Assembly: GCF_014842025.1 (NCBI RefSeq)
Contig: NZ_JACYUY010000010.1
Coordinates: 53,233-117,232, forward strand
DNA: 64,000 bases
Direction of reading: 5' to 3'
DNA from: Massilia sp. CFBP 13721
Lineage (GTDB): Bacteria; Pseudomonadota; Gammaproteobacteria; Burkholderiales; Burkholderiaceae_D
Program-made: the position numbers and the translations under genes
Notes under the pieces: generated by a model
What the model was told of the DNA's origin: nothing
Database searches by the model: none
What the model saw: the letters and a program-made list of their open reading frames with translations, nothing else
In this document: one piece after another, positions 45,190 to 53,772 of the stretch
Numbering within the stretch: the first letter of the stretch is position 1
Layout: each line of letters opens with the position of its first letter

Positions 45190-45894
45190 ATGAAACTCGA
45201 GAACGCCACCGTCCTTATCACCGGCGCCAACCGCGGCCTTGGCCTCGCCTTTGCCCGCCATGCACTGGCGCACGGCGCGCGCAAGGTCTATGCCGGCGCG
45301 CGTGATCCGGCCTCGGTCACGCTACCCGGCGTGACGCCGATCGCGCTCGACGTCACCAATCCCTCGCAGGTGGCGGCCGCCGCGCGCGACTGCGCCGACG
45401 TCACGTTGGTGGTCAACAATGCCGGCATCGCCGACCTCGGCAACCTGCTGGACGAGGGCAGCATCGGCGCCACCCAGCGCATGATGGAGACCAACGTCTA
45501 CGGCCTGCTGCGCGTCAGCCAGGCCTTTGCGCCGGTGCTGGCGGCGAATGGCGGCGGCGCTTTGCTCAACGTGCTGTCGATCGCGAGCTGGCTCAGTGCG
45601 CCGGTGCTGGCGGCCTACGCGGTCTCGAAAGCGGCCGCCTGGAGCGCCACCAACGGCTTGCGCAACGACCTGCGCGCGCAAGGCACGCAAGTGCTCGGCA
45701 TGCACGTCGGCTTCATCGACACCGACCTCACGCGTGGCATGGACGTGCCCAAGAACGCCCCGGACGACGTCGTCGCGCGCGCCTTCGACGCGCTGGAACG
45801 CGGCGACAGCGAAGTGGCGATCGACGAGCTGACGCGCCAGATCAAGCGCGGCTTGTCGAACGAGCCGGGCATCTACATCGATTTCACGCGCTGA
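45190..45894 (+). CDS. Short-chain dehydrogenase/reductase
   Basis: A 234-residue NAD(P)-dependent SDR. Cofactor loop TGANRGLGLAFARHA, the NNAG motif in VVNNAGIADLG, and the active-site Ser and Tyr-x-x-x-Lys in LSIASWLSAPVLAAYAVSK are intact. The ATG at 45190 has AAAGGAACG upstream. It is 12 bp before the MFS gene and under the TetR operator, suggesting detoxification of a carbonyl or quinone compound together with export. Substrate unknown. Confidence 0.9.
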   Translation: MKLENATVLITGANRGLGLAFARHALAHGARKVYAGARDPASVTLPGVTPIALDVTNPSQVAAAARDCADVTLVVNNAGIADLGNLLDEGSIGATQRMMETNVYGLLRVSQAFAPVLAANGGGALLNVLSIASWLSAPVLAAYAVSKAAAWSATNGLRNDLRAQGTQVLGMHVGFIDTDLTRGMDVPKNAPDDVVARAFDALERGDSEVAIDELTRQIKRGLSNEPGIYIDFTR

Positions 45895-45906
45895 TCGGAT
45901 CACGTC

Positions 45907-47310
45907 ATGACCACGCTCGCCACGCCATCCGCCGATACGGCGTCACAACCGGCCGTCTCGCCCTGGCCAACCTTCTGGATCGCCTGCATCGCCGTGTTCC
46001 TGGTGTCGATCGACAGCACCGTCCTGTTCGCCGCCTTCGGCGCGCTGCAGGCCGCCTTTCCCGCCGCCACGCCGGCCGACCTGTCCTGGGTGCTCAACGC
46101 TTACACGGTCGTCTATGCGACCATGCTGATTCCCGCCGGCGGCCTGGCCGACGCCCATGGCCGCAAACGCGTGTTCCTGTTCGGCGTCACCCTGTTCCTG
46201 GCGGCGTCGGCGGCCTGCGGCATGGCCGACAGCGTGGCCTGGCTGATCGTGGCGCGGGTGCTGCAGGCGCTCGGCGCGGCCCTGCTTACGCCGGCCTCGC
46301 TGTCGATCATCCTCGACGCTTTTCCGAAGGAAAAGCGCGCGGTCGCGGTCAGCCTGTGGGGCGCGGTCGGCGGCCTGGCGGCGGCGATCGGGCCGAGCCT
46401 GGGCACCACCATCGTCGAGCACCTGGGCTGGCCCTGGGCCTTCTACATCAACCTGCCGCTGGGGGCGGTGTCGCTGTGGTTCGGCGCGGCGCGCCTGCGC
46501 GAAGCGGTCGTCAGCGGCAAGCGGGCGCGGGTCGACCTGGTCGGCATGCTGCTCCTGATCGTGGCGGTGGGCGCGGTGGCGATGGCGATCACCCAGCTCG
46601 ACTCGCCGCGCTGGAGCCGACTCGAACTCGCTGCGCTGGCGGCCACCAGCGCGATCGCCTTCGGCGCCTTCGTCGCCTGGGCGCGCACGGCGGCGGCGCC
46701 GCTGGTCGACCTGGCCCTGTTCGCCAACCGCAGCTACAGCGCGGTCAACCTGGCCACGCTCGCCTTCGGCACGGCCTTTGCGATGATGTTCTTCGCCTTT
46801 TTCGCCTACATGACGCACATCTGGCATTTCAGCCTGCCGCTGGCCGGCCTGGCGGTAACACCCGGTCCGCTGATGGTGGTGCCGACGGCGATCGTCGCCG
46901 GCCGCATCGCCGCGCGCAAAGGCCACCGCCCGCTGCTGGTGACCGGCTCGCTCGTGTATGCGGCCAGCGGCCTGTGGCTGCTGCTGGTGCCGGGGACGGA
47001 GCCGGCCTATGTCACCGATTGGCTGCCGGGCCTGTTCCTGTCCGGGATCGGCGTCGGCATGGTGCTGCCCTCACTCTCGGGCGCGGCGGTGGCCGGCCTG
47101 CCGCAGGCGCAGTACGCGGTCGGAAGCGCGGTCAACCAGGCCACGCGCCAGCTCGGGTCGGTGCTGGGGGTGGCGATCACGGTGCTGCTGGTCGGGCATG
47201 CCGGCGTGACCCGCGCTGACTTCCTGCCGCTCTACGGCATGCACGTGGTGCTGGCGCTGGTGACCGGGGCGCTGTGCCTGGCCGTCAAAACGCGTCCCGC
47301 GCCCAGGTAA
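45907..47310 (+). CDS. MFS efflux transporter, DHA2-like
   Basis: A 467-residue drug/proton antiporter-like protein with about 14 hydrophobic segments. Motif A-like GGLADAHGRKRVFLFG and motif C-like GAVGGLAAAIGPSLGTTIV point to the EmrB/QacA (DHA2) branch. No EmrA-type membrane-fusion partner is present, so export probably ends in the periplasm. It is cotranscribed with the SDR gene. Its stop directly abuts the stop of the convergent TPR gene. Confidence 0.9.
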   Translation: MTTLATPSADTASQPAVSPWPTFWIACIAVFLVSIDSTVLFAAFGALQAAFPAATPADLSWVLNAYTVVYATMLIPAGGLADAHGRKRVFLFGVTLFLAASAACGMADSVAWLIVARVLQALGAALLTPASLSIILDAFPKEKRAVAVSLWGAVGGLAAAIGPSLGTTIVEHLGWPWAFYINLPLGAVSLWFGAARLREAVVSGKRARVDLVGMLLLIVAVGAVAMAITQLDSPRWSRLELAALAATSAIAFGAFVAWARTAAAPLVDLALFANRSYSAVNLATLAFGTAFAMMFFAFFAYMTHIWHFSLPLAGLAVTPGPLMVVPTAIVAGRIAARKGHRPLLVTGSLVYAASGLWLLLVPGTEPAYVTDWLPGLFLSGIGVGMVLPSLSGAAVAGLPQAQYAVGSAVNQATRQLGSVLGVAITVLLVGHAGVTRADFLPLYGMHVVLALVTGALCLAVKTRPAPR

Positions 47311-48819
47311 TCAGTGCGCCTGCAGCACCAGCAAGTAGCCGTCGATGCCGGCGCCGTTCTCGCTGCGCACGACGGCACGCACGGCTTCCAGTACTGCGAA
47401 GCCGTGCTGCGCAGCGAGCCGCTGCAGGTAAGGCAGCGTGTGCGCGTAGCGGTTCGACGGCAGCAGCGTGTAGCCGGCCTCTTCGCCCGCCTCGGTCGAG
47501 CAGCAGAACCAGCCGCCGGGCCGCAAGGCATGGCGCACCGCGCCGAACAGCGCGTCCAGGTCGCCGAAATACACCAGCACGTCGGCGGCCACGGCCAGGT
47601 CGACCGTGCCCGCTAGCGGCGCCAGCCAGGCGCCGATGTCGGCGCACGCCAGTTCGTCGTAGAGCCCGGTGGCGCGCGCCTGCGCCAGCATGTTGGCGGA
47701 CAGGTCGACACCGGCCAGACTGCGCGCCAGCGGCCGCAGGAAAGGTGCGCACAGGCCGGTGCCGCAGCCCAGGTCCACCACGACCAGGTCCCCGCGGTCG
47801 ACATGGCGGCGGATGGCCGCGTCGATCAGCGCCGGCGTGCGGTAGCCCAGCACGCCGGTGAGGTGCTGGGCGAAATGGCCGGCGTACTGGTCGAACAGGG
47901 CCTTGACGTAGGCTTCCGGAGCGCGCTCGGGCGCCGTACCGACACCGAGCGCGGCGAGTGCAAACTCGAGCTGGCTGGCGTCCTCGCCGGCTTCAAGCGC
48001 CAGCGTGCGTGCCCGGGTGTAGGCGGCAATCGCCTCGTCGCGCCGGCCAAGGGCCAGCAAGGCGTCGCCGCGCTGCCGCTGGCTGTGCGCGTGCGCCGGG
48101 CGTAGCGCCAGGGCGGACTCGAACGCGGCCAGCGCTTCCTGTGCGCGGCCGAGTTTGAGCAACGCCAGGCCACGTCCGGTGTGCGCCTCGGGCGCCTGCG
48201 CGTCGAGCGCGATCGCCTCGTCATAGCCGCGCAACGCCGCGTCGAACGCGCGCAACTGGAACAAGGCATTCGCGCGCACGCAGGCTGCTTCCGGATACGG
48301 CCGCTTTTCCCGCAGCGCGCGCTCGCAGCTCTCCAGCGCGGCGCGCGCGTCCCCCAGGTCGAGCAGCGCGATGGCGCGGTTGCACCAGGCTTCCGCGTAG
48401 TTGGGGCGCAACGCAAGCGCGCGCTTGTAGCTGTCCACCGCTTCAGGCAGGCGGCCGAGTTTGCGCAGGGCGTTGCCGCGGTTGCTCCAGGCCAGCGGGT
48501 AGCCGGCATTGCGCCCCAGCGCCGCCTCGAAGCTGGCCAGCGCCTCGCCGCTGCGGCCCAGGTCCTGCAGCGCCGCGCCGAGGTTGCAGTGGGCGGTCGC
48601 CTGGTCCGGATTGACGGCAAGCGCTTGTCCGATCAGGCGCACCGCTTCCTGCGCATCGCCCTGCTGGCGCCGGACCACGCCGAGCAGGTGCAGCGCATCG
48701 AACTGCTCCGGCGCGCGTGCCAGCACCGCGCGGTAGCGCTCCGCCGCTGCCGCCAGCTGCCCCGCCTGGTGCAGCGCCAGCGCTTCCTTCAACAGCGCCG
48801 TCACTCCTGCATCCGCCAT
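47311..48819 (-). CDS. TPR-repeat protein fused to a SAM methyltransferase
   Basis: A 502-residue soluble protein. Residues about 1-285 form roughly eight tetratricopeptide repeats (for example AHCNLGAALQDLGRSGEALA and AWSNRGNALRKLGRLPEAVD). Residues about 310-500 are a class I methyltransferase with motif I VVVDLGCGTGLCAPFL, acidic residue in LAGVDLSANMLAQA, and AVAADVLVYFGDLDALF. The ALFDQYAGHFAQHL segment is shared with TPR-methyltransferase fusions of other proteobacteria. The target is unknown; the repeats probably select it. Confidence 0.88.
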   Translation of the reverse strand: MADAGVTALLKEALALHQAGQLAAAAERYRAVLARAPEQFDALHLLGVVRRQQGDAQEAVRLIGQALAVNPDQATAHCNLGAALQDLGRSGEALASFEAALGRNAGYPLAWSNRGNALRKLGRLPEAVDSYKRALALRPNYAEAWCNRAIALLDLGDARAALESCERALREKRPYPEAACVRANALFQLRAFDAALRGYDEAIALDAQAPEAHTGRGLALLKLGRAQEALAAFESALALRPAHAHSQRQRGDALLALGRRDEAIAAYTRARTLALEAGEDASQLEFALAALGVGTAPERAPEAYVKALFDQYAGHFAQHLTGVLGYRTPALIDAAIRRHVDRGDLVVVDLGCGTGLCAPFLRPLARSLAGVDLSANMLAQARATGLYDELACADIGAWLAPLAGTVDLAVAADVLVYFGDLDALFGAVRHALRPGGWFCCSTEAGEEAGYTLLPSNRYAHTLPYLQRLAAQHGFAVLEAVRAVVRSENGAGIDGYLLVLQAH

Positions 48820-48915
48820 ACGTCCCTCTCCGAATGAATGTGGCCGCCAGCATAGCGCACGCAGGCGCGGATGGCTCCGCTATGATGGAAGATTCACAAT
48901 TCCAAAAAAAAAGCC

Positions 48916-50199
48916 ATGCCGAAGTGGAAACTTGCCCTCGCCATCCTCACCCTGCTCGCCAGCGCCTGTGCGCAAGCCTTCGAAGCGCGCAGCCTGCTGC
49001 TCTCGGCCGACCGTGTCTGGACCGGCGACGGCAAGCCGCATGCCGGCTGGGCGGTGCTGGTGGTCGACGGCCGCGTCAGGGAAGTCGGCCCGGCGGCCGC
49101 GGTCAACGCGCCGGCGGATGCCGAGCGCATCGACCTGCCCGGCAAGACCCTGATTCCCGGCCTGATCGACCTGCATTCGCACGTGCTGCTGCACCCGTAT
49201 AACGAGACCAGCTGGGACGACCAGGTGATCAAGGAGCAGGTCGAGTACCGCACGCTCCTGGCCGGCAAGCACGCGGCCGACACGCTGCAGGCCGGCTTTA
49301 CGACCCTGCGCGACCTCGGCACCGAAGGCGCGAACTATGCCGACGTCGGCATCAAGCGCGCCATTGAACAGGGCGTGGTGCCGGGCCCGCGCCTGCTGAT
49401 CGCCACCAGGGCGATCGTCGCCAGCTTCAGCTATGGCCCGGCCGAACGCAGCTACCGGCCCGACATGGAGATTCCCTACGGGGCGCAGGCGGCATCCGGC
49501 ATCGACGAAGTGACGAAGGCGGTGCGCGAACAGAGCGCGCGCGGCGCCGACTGGATCAAGATCTATGCCGACTATCGCACCGGCGTCGACGGCACCAGCC
49601 GCCCGACCTTCACGATCGAGGAGATGAAGGCGATGGTGGCGGCCTCCCACGTCACCGGACGCAAGGTGGCGGTGCATGCCAGCACCAACGCGGCGATCCG
49701 CATGGCCGTGCTGGCCGGCGCCGACACCATCGAACACGGCTATGGCGCGTCGGAAGCCACCATGCGCCTGATGAAGGAGCGCGGCACCGCCTACGTGCCG
49801 ACCTTGACGGCGCCAGAAGCGATCGGCGAATACTTCCAGAAGCACGTGCGCGGCGGCGCCCCGACCCCGGCGATGGCGGACGCGGCGCGCGCCTTCGGCC
49901 TGGCGCGCAAGGTCGGCGTCGTGATCGGCAACGGCAGCGACGTCGGCGTCTTCGCGCACGGCACCAATGCGCGCGAGCTGGAGTGGATGGTGCGGCTGGG
50001 GATGACGCCGCTCGAGGCCCTGCGCGCGGCGACCGTGGTCGCGGCCGGCATCCTCGGCAAGGACAGGGAGCTGGGCCAGCTGGCGCCGGGCGCGCTGGCC
50101 GACGTGGTGGCGGTCGAGGGCGATCCGACCGCGGACATCGCGGCGCTGCGCAAGGTGCGGTTCGTGATGAAGGGTGGGAAGGTGTACCGGCGCGAGTAA
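48916..50199 (+). CDS. Exported metal-dependent amidohydrolase
   Basis: A 427-residue amidohydrolase-superfamily enzyme with a signal peptide (cleavage near residue 21, ACAQA). Metal-binding motif [12 protein letters not shown] is followed by the bridging Lys region [12 protein letters not shown], His in VAVHASTN and TIEHGYGA, and the final Asp in [13 protein letters not shown]. This is the imidazolonepropionase/prolidase-like branch that includes periplasmic dipeptidases. Substrate unknown. It diverges from the TPR-methyltransferase gene and is followed by a repeat. Confidence 0.88.
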   Translation: MPKWKLALAILTLLASACAQAFEARSLLLSADRVWTGDGKPHAGWAVLVVDGRVREVGPAAAVNAPADAERIDLPGKTLIPGLIDLHSHVLLHPYNETSWDDQVIKEQVEYRTLLAGKHAADTLQAGFTTLRDLGTEGANYADVGIKRAIEQGVVPGPRLLIATRAIVASFSYGPAERSYRPDMEIPYGAQAASGIDEVTKAVREQSARGADWIKIYADYRTGVDGTSRPTFTIEEMKAMVAASHVTGRKVAVHASTNAAIRMAVLAGADTIEHGYGASEATMRLMKERGTAYVPTLTAPEAIGEYFQKHVRGGAPTPAMADAARAFGLARKVGVVIGNGSDVGVFAHGTNARELEWMVRLGMTPLEALRAATVVAAGILGKDRELGQLAPGALADVVAVEGDPTADIAALRKVRFVMKGGKVYRRE

Positions 50200-50223
50200 C
50201 TCGTCTGGATGAGCAGGGACGTA

Positions 50224-50384
50224 AGGTGGGCGGCTCCACCCGGACGCGTGCCCCTACGCAGCTCGAACGCCGCCCACGCGTTCAATGCACAGTCGAGTCG
50301 TCGCGACAGATCATGCGCCGGTTGAACGCGTGGGCGGCGTCACGGTCGCGTCAATCCAACCGCCTTCGGTAGAGCCGCCCACCT
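50224..50384. repeat. Nested palindromic repeat, type C
   Basis: The outer arms AGGTGGGCGGCTC/GAGCCGCCCACCT (50224-50236 and 50372-50384) and inner arms of 17 bp, GCCGCCCACGCGTTCAA and its exact inverse (50269-50285 and 50322-50338), are perfect inverted repeats nested in one another. It lies in the 417-bp gap between the amidohydrolase and dctA. The rest of that gap holds the dctA control region. Confidence 0.8.
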
Positions 50385-50472
50385 GACACGTCTACTCTTC
50401 CGTATCGGCTCATAATGCAACACCTTCATCACAGCGTCCGATACCCCGCCGCAACTGCGACATCAGGAATCA

Positions 50473-50553
50473 TAATGACCGTCATTCACTGCGTTGGGAT
50501 GTCCACATCAAAAACCGTAATGACGGATATTCATCCGCTTGGGGATATCCACA
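50473..50553 (+). promoter_or_regulatory. Tandem imperfect repeat upstream of dctA
   Basis: Two copies of about 35 bp (50473-50507 and 50518-50553) share TAATGAC, ATTCA, TTGGG and an AT(G/A)TCCACA block. The first contains AATGAC-C-GTCATT, a perfect 13-bp palindrome at 50474-50486. Spacing of about 45 bp between like points and position 65-145 bp before the dctA ATG suggest paired activator sites. Confidence 0.45.
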
Positions 50554-50616
50554 ATAGCGGCCGCAGTGAGAAATCGTGATCATGCCAACACCATCAACCT
50601 CTCGTGAAGAGTTGTC

Positions 50617-51918
50617 ATGAAAAAGCCTTTCTATAAAATCCTGTACGTCCAGGTGCTGTTCGCCATCGTGATGGGCGTCCTGCTCGGCGTGTTCTATCCC
50701 GAGCTTGGCACCAAGATGAAGCCATTGGGAGACGGCTTCATCAAACTGATCAAGATGATCATCGCCCCCGTCATCTTCTGTACCGTCGTCGCCGGTATCG
50801 CCGGCATGCAGGACATGAAGAAGGTCGGCCGCGTCGGCGGCAAGGCGTTGCTCTACTTCGAAGTCGTGTCGACCTTCGCCCTGGCTATCGGCCTGGTCGT
50901 GGCCAACGTCGCGAAACCGGGCGCCGGCTTCAACGTCGACGTCGCCCACCTCGACGCCAGCGCCATCGCCCAGTACACCGACAAGGCGAAGTCGCAGTCG
51001 ACCGTTGACTTCCTGATGAACATCATCCCGAACACCTTCATCGATGCCTTCGCCAAGGGCGACATCCTGCAAGTGCTCCTGATCGCGATCCTGTTCGGCG
51101 TGGCGCTGTCGATGCTGGGCGAACGCGGCCGCGGCACGACCAAGATCATCGAGGACTTCTCGCACGTGATCTTCGGCGTCGTCAACATCGTCATGAAGCT
51201 GGCTCCGATCGGCGCCTTCGGTGCGATGGCCTTCACCATCGGCAAATACGGCTTGGCCTCGCTGATTCCGCTGGCAAAGCTGATGGGTTCGTTCTACCTG
51301 ACCTGCGGCCTGTTCGTGGTCGTCGTGCTCGGCACCATCGCCAAGATGACCGGCTTCTCGATCTTCAAGTTCATCGGCTACATCAAGGAAGAACTGCTGA
51401 TCGTGCTCGGCACCAGCTCGTCGGAAAGCGCCCTGCCGGCCCTGATGCGCAAGCTCGAAAAGCTCGGCTGCTCGAAGTCCGTCGTCGGCCTGGTGGTCCC
51501 GACCGGCTACTCGTTCAACCTGGATGGCACCAACATCTACATGACGATGGCGGCCCTGTTCGTTGCCCAGGCAACCAACACCGAACTGACCCTGATGCAG
51601 GAACTGACCATCCTGGCCGTGGCCATGCTGACCTCGAAAGGCGCATCCGGCATCACCGGCGCCGGCTTCATCACCCTGGCGGCGACGCTGGCCGTGGTGC
51701 CGACCATCCCGGTTGCCGGCATGGCCCTGATCCTCGGCATCGACCGCTTCATGAGCGAATGCCGCGCCCTGACTAATTTCGTCGGCAACGGCGTGGCCAC
51801 GGTGGTGGTGTCGAAGTGGGAAAACGAGCTGGACAAGGGCCGCATGGACGCGGTGCTGGCGGGTACCTATGTCGAAGACCATGCCAAGCATGCGACGCCG
51901 ATGCGCGAAGCAGCGTAA
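50617..51918 (+). CDS. dctA: C4-dicarboxylate/cation symporter DctA
   Basis: A 433-residue inner-membrane transporter of the DAACS family for succinate, fumarate and malate. Signature stretches include [20 protein letters not shown], the Ser-rich hairpin [16 protein letters not shown], and [20 protein letters not shown] with the ion/substrate-binding NLDGT. Length and order fit DctA closely. A strong terminator follows. Upstream tandem repeats may bind its regulator; no DctB/DctD-like pair is in the window. Confidence 0.95.
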   Translation: MKKPFYKILYVQVLFAIVMGVLLGVFYPELGTKMKPLGDGFIKLIKMIIAPVIFCTVVAGIAGMQDMKKVGRVGGKALLYFEVVSTFALAIGLVVANVAKPGAGFNVDVAHLDASAIAQYTDKAKSQSTVDFLMNIIPNTFIDAFAKGDILQVLLIAILFGVALSMLGERGRGTTKIIEDFSHVIFGVVNIVMKLAPIGAFGAMAFTIGKYGLASLIPLAKLMGSFYLTCGLFVVVVLGTIAKMTGFSIFKFIGYIKEELLIVLGTSSSESALPALMRKLEKLGCSKSVVGLVVPTGYSFNLDGTNIYMTMAALFVAQATNTELTLMQELTILAVAMLTSKGASGITGAGFITLAATLAVVPTIPVAGMALILGIDRFMSECRALTNFVGNGVATVVVSKWENELDKGRMDAVLAGTYVEDHAKHATPMREAA

Positions 51919-51938
51919 TCAGGTACCGTGACATCCTG

Positions 51939-51966
51939 AAAACCGCGCTTCGGCGCGGTTTTTTTA
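51939..51966 (+). terminator. Terminator of dctA
   Basis: AACCGCGC-TTCG-GCGCGGTT (8-bp stem with a stable UUCG tetraloop) is followed by a T-run ending near 51965. Confidence 0.92.
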
Positions 51967-52022
51967 TGGGCCCGTCGGCTCCGTGCTACGCTCGCGCCAT
52001 AACTAAAACTGGAGACATCCCG

Positions 52023-52487
52023 ATGCGCCTGCCTGCCCTCGTCCTCGCCACCCTGCTCGCCCTTCCCTTTGCTGCCAGCGCCGTCGAACCTGCCACGGCC
52101 ACGACCCCAACTTACGACGCCGACCTCGCCAAATCCCTCGGCGCCGACGAGCACGGCATGCGCCCCTACGTGCTGGTGATCCTGAAAACCGGCCCCAACA
52201 AAATGGCCGCCGGCGAAGCACGCACCAAGATGTTCGAAGGCCACTTCGCCAACATGGGCAAGCTGGCCGGCGAAAAGAAACTGGTCGTCGCCGGCCCGCT
52301 CGACGGCAAGGAAGGCCGGCGCGGCATCTTCGTCTTCAACACGCCCGACATCGAGGCGGCGAAAACCTGGGTCGCCACCGACCCGGTCATCATCAATGGC
52401 GAAATGGTGGCCGAGTACCACAAGTTCTATGGTTCGGCGGCGCTGATGATGGTGAACGAGGTGCACGGCAAAATAGAAAAGAAGTAG
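52023..52487 (+). CDS. Exported YciI-like protein
   Basis: A 154-residue protein with a signal peptide (cleavage near residue 20, AASA). A YciI/dimeric alpha-beta barrel domain follows (MRPYVLVILKTGPNK, ANMGKLAGEKKLVVAGPLDG, IFVFNTPDIEAAKTW, DPVIINGEMVAEYHKFYG). The conserved His/Asp positions of YciI are partly visible in FEGHFANM and DPVII. Most YciI proteins are cytosolic, so an exported form is slightly unusual. Role unknown. It converges with the broken SIMPL gene, whose stop begins at the next base. Confidence 0.85.
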   Translation: MRLPALVLATLLALPFAASAVEPATATTPTYDADLAKSLGADEHGMRPYVLVILKTGPNKMAAGEARTKMFEGHFANMGKLAGEKKLVVAGPLDGKEGRRGIFVFNTPDIEAAKTWVATDPVIINGEMVAEYHKFYGSAALMMVNEVHGKIEKK

Positions 52488-53217
52488 TTACTCCAGCCGG
52501 AACACCACGTCCACCGGCTGCACCAGCTTGAGCGCATCGTTCGAGAGGAAGTTGCGCGCGTCGACGTTCGACGCCTTGACGCGGGTAAAGCCGACGTCCG
52601 CACGTACCAGCCCGATCGTCGCGCCGACATTCTTCACGCCGCCTGGCGTGACCGCGGTGACTGCGCCCAGCTTGCGCTTCGCTCCCTTGGGGATGATCCC
52701 GGCGCGGCGGCGCGCGTCGGCCAGGGCGTTGGCCATCAGCTCGGCCTCGACCTGCTCGCGCTCGACGATATCGAACGAGGTCGAAGGGTTAAGTAGATTC
52801 GTCGAGCAGGTTCGGCTTGTCGAGCAAGGGCGCCACCACGGCCTGCCATTTCGACAGGTCGCGCACGATCAGGTGCACGCTGACGCGCAATTCCTGCGCC
52901 GACGCTTCGGCCGCCGCATTCCTGCCCGGCTCGCGGCGCACGTCGCGCGTTTCCATGTCCTCAAGCGGAATCCCCTGCTCCTGCAGCAAGGCGCGCACCT
53001 CGGCAATGCGCGTCTCGACGGTCGCGCGTGCCAGCGCCGGATCGGCGTCGGCCGCCGCCACGATGAAGTCGAGCGCGCCGATGTTCGGCGTCGTCTAGCG
53101 CGAGGCGTCGGCGCTGACGTGCACGAACGGATAGGCCGGCAAAGGCGAAGCCTGGGCCGCGGCCGGGCTGGCAGCGGCGGTGAAGAGGACGGCTGCGAGG
53201 GCGAGCGGTTTCAGCAT
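52488..53217 (-). pseudogene. SIMPL (DUF541) periplasmic protein, disrupted
   Basis: ATG at 53217 begins a signal peptide and 40 residues ending in HVSADASR, then an in-frame TAG at 53097-53095. The same frame continues for about 100 codons with SIMPL-like sequence (RATVETRIAEVRALLQEQGI, VRDLSKWQAVVAPLLDKPN) until a TAA near 52793. The remaining C-terminal part (SFDIVEREQVEAELMANALA to QPVDVVFRLE) lies in another frame. One nonsense codon and one frameshift therefore break an otherwise recognisable gene. Sequencing error could explain the shift but hardly both. Confidence 0.82.
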
Positions 53218-53261
53218 GAAGTCTCCTGTCGGTGTTCTTTAACAACAAGAATAAGCGCATC

Positions 53262-53277
53262 TAGACAATATTGTCTA
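53262..53277. promoter_or_regulatory. BlaI-type operator, perfect dyad
   Basis: TAGACAATATTGTCTA is a perfect 16-bp palindrome in the divergent gap between the SIMPL pseudogene and the blaI-like gene. Size and symmetry suit a dimeric BlaI/MecI repressor. Confidence 0.65.
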
Positions 53278-53314
53278 TTTATCTCTGCCGACGGGCGCAC
53301 GCGATAAAATCATC

Positions 53315-53346
53315 TAGACATTCTTTTCTAGACAAGATAATCTAGA
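53315..53346. promoter_or_regulatory. Second BlaI-type operator cluster
   Basis: Two overlapping imperfect dyads share TAGACA and TCTA half-sites with the palindrome at 53262 (half-sites at 53315, 53327 and 53341). A GATAAT hexamer at 53336-53341 may be the -10 of the blaI-like gene, so bound repressor would cover the promoter. Confidence 0.5.
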
Positions 53347-53376
53347 TCCATCTACCCTGCATTTGAGAGAACCGCC

Positions 53377-53772
53377 ATGGCCACGCCTCCCGAACTTCCG
53401 AAGCCCACCGCGGCCGAACTCGACCTGCTGCAAACCCTGTGGCCGCTGGGCGCCGCCACTGCGCGCCAAGTGCACGAGTCGATGCAGCAGACACGTCCCG
53501 ACGTGACCTACGCCACCGTCCTGCGCCTGATGCAGATCATGCACACCAAGGGCTTGCTCACCCGCGACGAAAGCGAACGCTCGCACGTCTACGCACCGGC
53601 GCAGCCGCAAGCGTCGCTGCAGACCAACCTGCTCAAGGACCTGATGCAAAAGGCCTTTGCCGGCTCGGCCAAGGCGCTGGTGCTGGCGGCCCTGAAAAGC
53701 GGCATCTCGAAAAAGGAACGCGCCGAAATCGAAAAGCTTCTGAAAGAGGACAAGCCGGAGGACAAACAATGA
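53377..53772 (+). CDS. BlaI/MecI/CopY-family repressor
   Basis: A 131-residue winged-helix repressor. The DNA-binding domain is at about 10-75 (LPKPTAAELDLLQTLWPLG, ATARQVHESMQQTRPDVTYA, TVLRLMQIMHTKGLLTRDES), and the C-terminal dimerisation helix contains the region cleaved in classical BlaI (about 90-105; LMQKAFAGSAKALVLAAL). Its stop overlaps the start of the M56 peptidase gene as ATGA, the usual blaI-blaR1 coupling. No beta-lactamase gene is nearby, so the trigger is probably some other envelope signal. Confidence 0.92.
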   Translation: MATPPELPKPTAAELDLLQTLWPLGAATARQVHESMQQTRPDVTYATVLRLMQIMHTKGLLTRDESERSHVYAPAQPQASLQTNLLKDLMQKAFAGSAKALVLAALKSGISKKERAEIEKLLKEDKPEDKQ

